Positions 7,338 to 13,866 of a stretch of 19,293 nucleotides of DNA are shown in pieces; the first letter of the stretch is position 1, and the number at the start of each line of letters is the position of its first letter. The stretch covers positions 1-19,293 of the forward strand of contig CALFLJ010000177.1 in NCBI GenBank assembly GCA_937880335.1, in the 5' to 3' direction. A program made the translations under genes and the position numbers. This DNA is from an uncultured Succinatimonas sp. GTDB lineage: Bacteria; Pseudomonadota; Gammaproteobacteria; Enterobacterales; Succinivibrionaceae. The notes below the pieces were generated by a model. That model was not told the DNA's origin and made no database searches. It saw only the letters and a program-made list of their open reading frames with translations.

Positions 7338-8216
7338 CTAAATATAGTAGATAAATACAGCTGTAAACATACCAGCTGAAATAAATAGCTTTTTCTTAAA
7401 TGTATTTGGATCCTTGATGTATTTTCTGTAGAAGATATAGGCTATCAAAACTCCAATTACACAACGCAATGACTGGATGATGTTTCCTTCAACTACACCT
7501 GCTAAATAGAAGCAGCCAACCCAGCAGAAGGTGCCTGCAAGCCAGGATAAGGTTGCCCATTTGCATTGATTTATGTGTATAGGATGTAAGTGAAGAGGCT
7601 TAACTAAGAACATTAAAGGAATAGCTATCAATCCTAAAATGACATATTGCCATACAATTACAGCGATTCCTTTTTCAATGGTGGTACCTTCATAATGATG
7701 CATAAATATTACAGTTCCGTAATCAGCGCCTGCATAACCTAAGCAGATTAAAAACATCATCATAAGAGGCATAAGTTTGATTTTTCCTGAAAGCGAGGAA
7801 AAATAAAAGCCTAGCATAATAATTAACGCTACTGAAAATATTTGTTTGGGTTCAAAAACTTGACCTACAAATATAAAACTAATTCCGGCAACAACAGGCA
7901 TTTTAAGAGTTAAAAGAGGAGATACTACCGAGCTGTCAGTTGCAGTCAAAAGCCTAATTAGAAGATATTGGGCAATTAAATAAGGCACGATAATATATAC
8001 AGTGTCTAAAATAACTTGCGTGCTTAAATGATTAACTAAATCAAATAGGAATATAAAAGGAATCATAAGGATAAATAAGCTTACATGTACGACAATAAGC
8101 TGTCTTATACCTCGTAATCCAAATTTTTCTACACAATCCTTAGAGAATGCGTAGTTGCTGGCATTACATAAGGCTCCTAAAAATCCTAAGATTATACCTA
8201 AATGTTCGAGATTCAT
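7338..8216 (-). CDS. DMT-superfamily (EamA-like) transporter, third gene of a tandem triplet
   Basis: 292 residues, very hydrophobic, with about ten predicted membrane helices and almost no long loops, which is the size and layout of drug/metabolite transporters. Conserved landmarks shared with the two upstream paralogues are the N-terminal ILGFLGAL helix with NYAFSKDCVEKF, the TDSSVVSPLLTLK motif near 92-104, FYFSSLSGKIKL near 137-148, LAGVVEGNIIQSLR near 238-251, and the C-terminal YIKD...FKKK...YY ending. It is likely an inner-membrane exporter or importer of a small metabolite; the substrate cannot be read. Seven bases separate it from the previous gene, whose TAG stop lies just before a weak AGG-type RBS. 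Its own stop is also TAG, and a strong terminator follows. Confidence 0.82.
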   Translation of the reverse strand: MNLEHLGIILGFLGALCNASNYAFSKDCVEKFGLRGIRQLIVVHVSLFILMIPFIFLFDLVNHLSTQVILDTVYIIVPYLIAQYLLIRLLTATDSSVVSPLLTLKMPVVAGISFIFVGQVFEPKQIFSVALIIMLGFYFSSLSGKIKLMPLMMMFLICLGYAGADYGTVIFMHHYEGTTIEKGIAVIVWQYVILGLIAIPLMFLVKPLHLHPIHINQCKWATLSWLAGTFCWVGCFYLAGVVEGNIIQSLRCVIGVLIAYIFYRKYIKDPNTFKKKLFISAGMFTAVFIYYI

Positions 8217-8223
8217 TTTTTAC

Positions 8224-9099
8224 CTACAGATAATATAAGGTTACAGCTATAAACATAAATATGGCAATTGCCATTTTTTTCTTGAATGTATTGTGATCTT
8301 TAATGTATTGACTATAGAAAAGGTAAGCTATTACCACTCCTAAAACAGAGCGCAATGATTGAACAATACTTGTTTGTACAACACCTGCAAGGTTGAAGCT
8401 TGTTACAAAAAAGATATCTGAAATCATCCATGTTACTGCAATCTTTCCTGAATATTTTACATGGGCAAAAGATAAGTTATATGACTTAATCCATAAGAAA
8501 GGTAAGGCAATAATTCCACAGAACATAAACTGATAGCAGATTAAGGCTATGATGGAGCTTAATCTATCTCCTGGATAATGATCCATAAAAGCTGCCATAC
8601 CTAAATCTGATACAGCGTACATAAAACCTACAACTGTAACTAAGAATAAAGGTAAGAGCTTAATGCGACCTGAAATTGAGGAAAAGATAAAACCAAGACC
8701 TATAATCATAAATATGGCTATGATTTGGTTTAAGTTAAAGCTTTGATCTAATAAGCTTACAGCAATTAAGGCTAATACAGGAATCTTAAGAGTTAAAAGA
8801 GGGGATACAACTGAACTATCTGTCATGGTTAAAGTTACAATCATAAGATATTGTGCAACAAGATATGGTACAGATGCCCAAAGAGTATCGAAGATAAGCT
8901 GTGTGGAAATATGTTCAATTAAGTTTAAAGCAAAAAATGGGATCACAACCATTAAACCAAGTCCTATATGAACTACGATTAGCTGGCGTAAACCTTTTAA
9001 AGCGTATTTTTCAGCACAGTCCTTTGCAAAGGCATAGTTGAATGATTGAAATAAGGCTCCTAAAAAGCCTAATAAAATACCAAAATGTTCAAGGGCCAT
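8224..9099 (-). CDS. DMT-superfamily (EamA-like) transporter, middle gene of a tandem triplet
   Basis: 291 residues and about ten membrane helices. It keeps all the landmarks of its neighbours: NYAFAKDCAEKYALKGLRQL near the N-terminus, TDSSVVSPLLTLK mid-first-half, FIFSSISGRIKLLPL, LAGVVQTSIVQSLRSVLGV, and the C-terminal YIKDHNTFKKK. Compared with its paralogues the segment after the central SSxSG motif differs most, which could alter substrate choice. It lies 8 nt after the first triplet gene, whose stop codon forms part of a TAGGA sequence that can act as RBS, so translation is probably coupled. It may work as a separate transporter or pair with a paralogue; sequence alone does not decide. 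The function within the DMT superfamily is unassigned. Confidence 0.82.
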   Translation of the reverse strand: MALEHFGILLGFLGALFQSFNYAFAKDCAEKYALKGLRQLIVVHIGLGLMVVIPFFALNLIEHISTQLIFDTLWASVPYLVAQYLMIVTLTMTDSSVVSPLLTLKIPVLALIAVSLLDQSFNLNQIIAIFMIIGLGFIFSSISGRIKLLPLFLVTVVGFMYAVSDLGMAAFMDHYPGDRLSSIIALICYQFMFCGIIALPFLWIKSYNLSFAHVKYSGKIAVTWMISDIFFVTSFNLAGVVQTSIVQSLRSVLGVVIAYLFYSQYIKDHNTFKKKMAIAIFMFIAVTLYYL

Positions 9100-9107
9100 A
9101 ATTTGTC

Positions 9108-9983
9108 CTAAATATAGTAAACGCTCACAGCGATAAACATGCCAATGGCTATACCAAGTTTCTTTTTAAATGTGGCATGATCCTTAATATACGATTTGTA
9201 AAACAAGTAAGCGATGATAACGCCAATTACACTTCTTAAGGTCTGAATAATATTGCCTTCTACAACTCCAGCTAGATTAAAGCAACCTACAAGACCAATC
9301 ATACTTACCATCCAGGCAATACCAACCCATTTAGTTTGTAAGATTTGTTTTGGGTGAATATCAAAGCGTTTTACAAACATCGCTGGAATTGCAAAAAATG
9401 CACAGGCCATATATTCATAAGTTATTCCGGCTGTGATTTGATGGATTCTTTCACAGTCTAGAGTTTTCATAAACTGAGTCATCGCAATATCTGATGTTGA
9501 AAAACAGGTACATGCACAGGCTATTACAACAAGGGGGCCTAAGCGAACTTTTCCGGCAAGAGATGAAAAATAAAAACCTAAACAAATAATTACTGTTATG
9601 CATAACACCTGCAACATCGAGAAATGTTGTTCAAAGAAGATAACAGAGATTAAAGCTAGGATTGGAACCTTTATAGTTAAAAGGGGAGAGACAATTGAAC
9701 TGTCTGCTATTGTTAAAGCCTTAATCATAAGGTATTGGGCTAAAAGATAGGGGGCTATAATCCAAAGGCAATATAAAACTGTATCTAGATTAAAAAATTT
9801 GTAATAGCCTAACGCTACAAAAGGAATAAGGCAAAGCAAAAACATGAAGACGTGAACAGCTATAAGCTGCCTTACGCCTCCTAATTTAAATTTCTCCACA
9901 CAGTCTTTTGTAAAGGCGTAATTAGCGGCTTGTCCTAGTGCACCGATAAAGCCTAAAATCAAACCTATTTGTTCAAGATCCAT
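9108..9983 (-). CDS. DMT-superfamily (EamA-like) transporter, first gene of a tandem triplet
   Basis: 291 residues and about ten membrane helices. Shared family landmarks are LGFIGALGQAANYAFTKDC, IADSSIVSPLLTIKVP, FYFSSLAGKVRLGPL, LAGVVEGNIIQTLRSVIGV and YIKDHATFKKK. It has several extra cysteines in the second half's first helix (ACACTCFST) that the paralogues lack. It is the first structural gene after the GntR/FCD regulator, 71 nt downstream of that stop. The gap holds a perfect CTTCTATAGAAG palindrome that may be an operator. The RBS is weak (GCGGTGA). It is a probable inner-membrane metabolite carrier with unknown substrate; FCD regulators usually answer to organic acids, sugar acids or amino acids, which hints at that class. 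Confidence 0.82.
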   Translation of the reverse strand: MDLEQIGLILGFIGALGQAANYAFTKDCVEKFKLGGVRQLIAVHVFMFLLCLIPFVALGYYKFFNLDTVLYCLWIIAPYLLAQYLMIKALTIADSSIVSPLLTIKVPILALISVIFFEQHFSMLQVLCITVIICLGFYFSSLAGKVRLGPLVVIACACTCFSTSDIAMTQFMKTLDCERIHQITAGITYEYMACAFFAIPAMFVKRFDIHPKQILQTKWVGIAWMVSMIGLVGCFNLAGVVEGNIIQTLRSVIGVIIAYLFYKSYIKDHATFKKKLGIAIGMFIAVSVYYI

Positions 9984-10038
9984 AAAATCACCGCAAAAAA
10001 AACAGATAGACTAATTTTACGCCTTTAAATCTTATAAT

Positions 10039-10050
10039 CTTCTATAGAAG
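10039..10050. promoter_or_regulatory. Palindrome between gntR-like gene and transporter triplet
   Basis: Perfect 12-bp palindrome CTTCTATAGAAG, starting 4 nt after the regulator's stop and about 55 nt before the first transporter. It is a candidate operator for the FCD regulator controlling the triplet, or a short intercistronic hairpin. There is no T tract, so it is not a terminator. Confidence 0.35.
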
Positions 10051-10054
10051 TAAT

Positions 10055-10729
10055 TTATTTGCGTGTGATGATGCCATTTAGATTAGATCCTTTCCAGTAA
10101 GCACCATAATCTGGCAGAATATGTTCACGTAATAGTTCTACCATCTTACCTATGTCTAAGCTTTTAACCGCATTTAGGATCTCTTTGTGCTGCACTACCG
10201 AGCGGTGTAAATGGGCAACATTATTACCTAGGAAGTTGCGGGCAGTATCCATAATTGCTGAGACTAATTTATATGATTCTATAAAGTAGCGGTTATCACA
10301 AAGAGAGACTAATGCCTGATGAAATGCTGAGTCCTGCTCTAGGTAATCACGTATATTGTTTGTTTCAAGATCTATTTTCATACGATCGATTACAGCCTGC
10401 AGGCGGTTGCATAATTCCTGTGGTTGTCTGTCAAAAGAGAGAATTGCAGCTTGCGATTCTATTACAAATCTAAAATTCAAAAGATCATTTAAATCACGAT
10501 TACTTAAAGAGAAAACATAAGTTCCACTTTTAGGTCGTCTTTCAACTAATCCTTCAGCTTGTAAGCGCTTTAAAGCATCGCGTATAGGAGCTTTGTTTGC
10601 ATGCAGTTTTTTCTCAATAATAGTTTCTGAGAGTTTGGAACCCATCGGAAAATAACAGCAAACAATAAGATGTTTAATCTGACGGTAAACAATATCTTTT
10701 TTTAAATTATTTTCATTTGTATCAGTCAT
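10055..10729 (-). CDS. GntR-family regulator, FadR/FCD subfamily
   Basis: 224 residues from the ATG at 10729. An in-frame GTG at 10750 would add 7 residues but has no RBS, whereas AAGGCGG lies about 7 nt before the ATG. N-terminal winged helix: DIVYRQIKHLIV, KLSETIIEKKLHANKAPIRDALKRL (recognition helix) and EGLVERRPKSGTYVF. The C-terminal FCD domain is all-helical and keeps the metal-site ligands D133 and H137 (DSAFH), H181 and H203 (LREHI), so it probably binds a metal that helps hold a carboxylate ligand. It is co-oriented with and just upstream of three transporters and divergent from a phosphate transporter gene. It is likely a ligand-released repressor of the transporters and perhaps of itself through the inverted repeats upstream. 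The ligand is unknown. Confidence 0.9.
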   Translation of the reverse strand: MTDTNENNLKKDIVYRQIKHLIVCCYFPMGSKLSETIIEKKLHANKAPIRDALKRLQAEGLVERRPKSGTYVFSLSNRDLNDLLNFRFVIESQAAILSFDRQPQELCNRLQAVIDRMKIDLETNNIRDYLEQDSAFHQALVSLCDNRYFIESYKLVSAIMDTARNFLGNNVAHLHRSVVQHKEILNAVKSLDIGKMVELLREHILPDYGAYWKGSNLNGIITRK

Positions 10730-10750
10730 TTTTAAACCGCCTTGGATCAC

Positions 10751-10799
10751 TAAATTTCAGATCTAAGTTAAAGCAGAATAATTATAAATCTGAAATTTA
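10751..10799. promoter_or_regulatory. Long inverted repeat upstream of the GntR/FCD gene
   Basis: TAAATTTCAGAT (10751-10762) and ATCTGAAATTTA (10788-10799) are perfect 12-bp complements 25 nt apart. A minus-strand TATAAT (10786-10781) lies between them, next to the second arm, so protein bound at both arms would cover the regulator's own promoter. This is a candidate autoregulatory site. The rest of the 10751-11138 gap is extremely AT-rich. Confidence 0.45.
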
Positions 10800-10858
10800 A
10801 TTAAAATTTTGAACTTACTCAAAAAGTAAAATTTTAGATTTAGAAAATTTTCAAATTT

Positions 10859-10882
10859 TAGCAAATTTTTGAACATTTGCTA
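10859..10882. repeat. Inverted repeat in the divergent gntR/phosphate transporter gap
   Basis: TAGCAAAT (10859-10866) and ATTTGCTA (10875-10882), perfect 8-bp arms with an 8-nt centre TTTTGAAC. The flanks repeat AAATTTT/TTGAAC-like words (10804-10813, 10845-10858, 10885-10899). This is a possible regulator-binding site, but the background is over 80% AT by eye, so chance is possible. Confidence 0.3.
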
Positions 10883-10975
10883 CTTAAATTTTCAGTTCAA
10901 ATAAATATGTAATAAAAAAAATTGGGGACAAAAAATTTTGTTTTATTAAAAAAACAAATTTATATTTATATTGAT

Positions 10976-11005
10976 TTGTAACAACTTTTTACTTTTTTTT
11001 ATAAT
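10976..11005 (+). promoter_or_regulatory. Predicted promoter of the phosphate transporter gene
   Basis: TTGTAA (10976-10981), an 18-bp spacer and a consensus TATAAT (11000-11005) would start transcription near 11012, giving a leader of about 127 nt. No convincing PhoB box was found. AT-rich surroundings make other -10-like sequences common. Confidence 0.4.
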
Positions 11006-11068
11006 TTAATTTAGATCTTTTTTTAGTATGGCAATTTTAAACTTTGTTAAATCAATGTAAAATTAAAG

Positions 11069-11083
11069 TGCACAAATAGTGCA
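11069..11083. promoter_or_regulatory. TGCAC-N5-GTGCA palindrome in the phosphate transporter leader
   Basis: TGCAC (11069-11073), AAATA, GTGCA (11079-11083). It is the only GC-containing dyad in this AT-rich gap, about 55 nt before the transporter ATG and downstream of the predicted promoter. It resembles an NtrC half-site pair but with a shorter spacer. It could be a repressor site or a small RNA hairpin. Confidence 0.35.
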
Positions 11084-11138
11084 GATCTAAATACTGTAAT
11101 GATCTTAATTTCTAATTAAAATTCCTACAGGATACTCT

Positions 11139-13718
11139 ATGTTTGAGTCTTTATTTATAGTCATGGTAGTGATGCTCTTGTGCCTTGCTGCTTTAGATTT
11201 GTTTGTAGGCGTCAGTAATGATGCTAGTAACTTTCTAAACTCAGCTGTTGGTACTCGTATCGTTCCTCTGGCTGTTATCATGCTTGTGGCATCCGCAGGC
11301 GTAATTATGGGTGCGACTTTCTCCTCAGGTATGATGGAGGTAGCGCGAAAAGGTATGTTCCACCCAGATATGTTTACCTTTTATGAAATCATGATTATTT
11401 TCGCAGCAGTTATGATTTCAGATGTGCTACTTTTAAATCTTTTCAATTCATTCGGCCTTCCTACTTCAACTACAGTTTCAATAGTTTTTGAGCTTTTAGG
11501 TGCAGCAACTTTAGCCTCAGTCTTTAAACTTTGGGATTCAGGCGCATCTCTTCTTGAAATTTTTAACTATATTAAGCTAGATAGAACTGCAACCATTGTT
11601 TCAGCTATCTTGCTCTCTGTAGTAATTGCTTTTATTTCAGGCCTTTTAATTCAATTTGTGTGCCGTGTTTTGTTCAGCTTTAAGTTTTATAATTCTGTTA
11701 AATACTTAGGCGGTATCTTTACCGGTATTTCTTTAACTTTTATTGCTTACTTCCTGTTCATTAAAGGAGCTCGTGGTGCTTCTTTTATGACTCCTGAAGC
11801 TTTGGCTTGGATTGATGCTAATTTAAGCACAATTATCTGGGGAATGTTTATTACCTTTACCGTGATAGGACAGGTAATGGCTTTATTAGGCTTAAATATC
11901 TTCAAGCTTATTATCCTCTCAGGAACATTTGCTCTTGCTTTTTCATTTGCAGGAAACGATCTTGTAAACTTCGTTGGCGTTCCTTTAGCTGCATTAGATT
12001 CTTATGAGCATTGGGTAGGTTCTGGAATAGCTCCAATCGATTATTTGATGGACTGTTTAAATGAAAGTTCAAGAACTGCTACCGGATGGTTATTTGCTGC
12101 AGGTTTAATCATGAGTGTTACTCTGTGGGTTTCTAAAAAGGCCCGTCAGGTAGTACAGACTTCTATTAACCTGTCATCAAGTGCATCAGGATCCCGTGAG
12201 CAGTTTGGAGCATCTACCTTAGGCCGTATCATTACTCGTATGGGCTTAGGTGTATCTAAGACTGTCTACTATGCAACACCAAAAGTTATAACAGGTTTTG
12301 TGGCAAGTCGCTATCAAAAACCTCCTGTTATAAAAGGTACAATTCCTCTTCCTTTTGACTATGTGCGTGCAAGTGTAAACTTAGTTGTAGCTTCAGCTTT
12401 GATTTCTATGGCTACATCATTAAAGTTACCTTTATCTACAACATATGTAACCTTTATGGTGGCAATGGGCTCTTCTTTCTCAGATGGAGCTTGGGATCGT
12501 GAGAGTGCCGTATTCCGTATCTCCGGTGTTATTACTGTTGTCGCAGGTTGGTTCTTAACTGGTATCTCAGCATTCACATTCTCATTTATTATATGTTTTG
12601 TTCTGTTTAATTTAGGTCAGATCGCAGTTGTAATCTTAGTTCCTTGTGTTATTGCATTAGTTATTTACTCTAACTTCATCAAGAAATCTAAGGCTGATGT
12701 TGCAGCTCAGGTCTTAAATGCAAAGACAGATGATGAGATTTTGACCTCAGTATCAGAGGCCGCTCCTACATATTTTGACAAGCAATTAGAATGTCTTAAG
12801 TCATGTCTTGAGAGCTTCTTTGATGATAATGAGACTGCGTTGCGTCGTACACGTAATAAGTCCACCTATGTCTTAGATGCTATCTCTCGTGAAAGAAGTG
12901 CATACTATAGTCTTTCATTAGATGGAGGTGATGCTTTTTCATCAAAAGCCAATGAAGATGCCCGCAGTACACCAGATGCCAAGTTCTTCTTCTACTTGGT
13001 ATTCTCTAATATGCGTGAGTCATCTAAGACTTTACGTTTTACTATCGATCAAGCTTTAAATCACGTTGCAAATCGTCATACAATTTTCTCAGGTGATATG
13101 CAGACAAGTCTTTTGGAACTGTATGATCGTCTGTCAAAGATGTCTGAGGATGTTCATGCTGTAGGTTTAGATCCAAATGCAACAAATATTGAGAACTTGG
13201 TAAAACGTGTCAAAAAGCTTAATCGTCGTATTGATAAATGTCAGTTAGATTTAGTTAATATCATTGGCAAACAGCGTGTTTCCATGCACTCCTCTGAGAT
13301 GTATTTAACTTTCCTTATGGCTATGAGAACTATAATTAACCGCTTCGTATCTGTCGGTATGCAAGAGCATGCTTTAGCTGAGCTTGTTGCAAACGGCACA
13401 GTTATGACCCCGGTTGATATTATAGATGACGAGAATGAAGATGTAGTCTCAAGTTCTGATCAGTCAGAGGCAATGGGCTCAGCATTCCGAGAGTCTCGCG
13501 AGGATGTAGCTGGTATAAACCAGGCTAGAATCCCCACAGAAAAGGAAGTAAGTGAATCTGCAAAAGATTTTTCCTTACTTGACAGAGAGAGTATCACTCA
13601 GAATGTTACAGCCTGGAAGATGCCACTATCACCAGCTGCAAAAGAGCGACAGGAGAAAGAGCAGGCAATCTTAGATAGAGTTCAGTTAAAAAATACTGAG
13701 CAAAATAAAGATAAATAA
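11139..13718 (+). CDS. PiT-family inorganic phosphate transporter with long cytoplasmic C-terminus
   Basis: 859 residues. Two inverted PiT halves are visible: GVSNDASNFLNSAVGTR (24-40) and AGNDLVNFVG (271-280) carry the paired ND...N phosphate/cation signature, and LPTSTT (107-112) and LPLSTT (430-435) are the matching loops. About 10-12 membrane helices end near residue 512. Residues about 515-859 are soluble, helical and charged; they look like a PhoU-type regulatory domain, as in the long PiT proteins of Bacteroidetes and some anaerobic Proteobacteria. Classic PiT proteins are about 500 residues, so the extension is a clear difference. The first motif reads SND rather than the usual GAND. 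Function: proton- or sodium-driven phosphate (metal-phosphate) uptake across the inner membrane. Start at ATG 11139 with AGGA upstream. It is monocistronic, with a strong terminator at 13741. Confidence 0.9.
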   Translation: MFESLFIVMVVMLLCLAALDLFVGVSNDASNFLNSAVGTRIVPLAVIMLVASAGVIMGATFSSGMMEVARKGMFHPDMFTFYEIMIIFAAVMISDVLLLNLFNSFGLPTSTTVSIVFELLGAATLASVFKLWDSGASLLEIFNYIKLDRTATIVSAILLSVVIAFISGLLIQFVCRVLFSFKFYNSVKYLGGIFTGISLTFIAYFLFIKGARGASFMTPEALAWIDANLSTIIWGMFITFTVIGQVMALLGLNIFKLIILSGTFALAFSFAGNDLVNFVGVPLAALDSYEHWVGSGIAPIDYLMDCLNESSRTATGWLFAAGLIMSVTLWVSKKARQVVQTSINLSSSASGSREQFGASTLGRIITRMGLGVSKTVYYATPKVITGFVASRYQKPPVIKGTIPLPFDYVRASVNLVVASALISMATSLKLPLSTTYVTFMVAMGSSFSDGAWDRESAVFRISGVITVVAGWFLTGISAFTFSFIICFVLFNLGQIAVVILVPCVIALVIYSNFIKKSKADVAAQVLNAKTDDEILTSVSEAAPTYFDKQLECLKSCLESFFDDNETALRRTRNKSTYVLDAISRERSAYYSLSLDGGDAFSSKANEDARSTPDAKFFFYLVFSNMRESSKTLRFTIDQALNHVANRHTIFSGDMQTSLLELYDRLSKMSEDVHAVGLDPNATNIENLVKRVKKLNRRIDKCQLDLVNIIGKQRVSMHSSEMYLTFLMAMRTIINRFVSVGMQEHALAELVANGTVMTPVDIIDDENEDVVSSSDQSEAMGSAFRESREDVAGINQARIPTEKEVSESAKDFSLLDRESITQNVTAWKMPLSPAAKERQEKEQAILDRVQLKNTEQNKDK

Positions 13719-13740
13719 GATTAAATTATTTTAGACAATT

Positions 13741-13772
13741 AAAAAGCCCAAGGTAAAACTTGGGCTTTTTTT
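13741..13772 (+). terminator. Terminator after the phosphate transporter gene, probably bidirectional
   Basis: Perfect 12-bp stem AAAAAGCCCAAG (13741-13752) and CTTGGGCTTTTT (13759-13770), 6-nt loop, ending in seven Ts. It starts 22 nt past the stop. The symmetric A/T ends let it also act on the minus strand, about 95 nt past the convergent C11 protease gene, which has no other clear terminator. Confidence 0.9.
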
Positions 13773-13866
13773 AATGTTTAGCGTTATCTTTTTTTGGTTC
13801 TTCGCCAAATCTGTGATCTTACTTAGGTGATAGTTTCGCCGTAATAATTATCTTATTTCCATATTT

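Noticed and set aside
10730..10750. GTG at 10750 as start of the GntR/FCD gene
   Set aside because: It adds only 7 residues, has no ribosome binding site, and would translate through the AAGGCGG sequence that fits as the RBS for the ATG at 10729.
10800..11060. Direct-repeat iterons or an origin in the AT-rich gap before the phosphate transporter gene
   Set aside because: AAATTTT-like words recur but without constant length or spacing, and no DnaA boxes were seen.
11090..11120. PhoB box before the phosphate transporter gene
   Set aside because: Only one CTGTAAT-like half is present; no second direct repeat 11 bp away.
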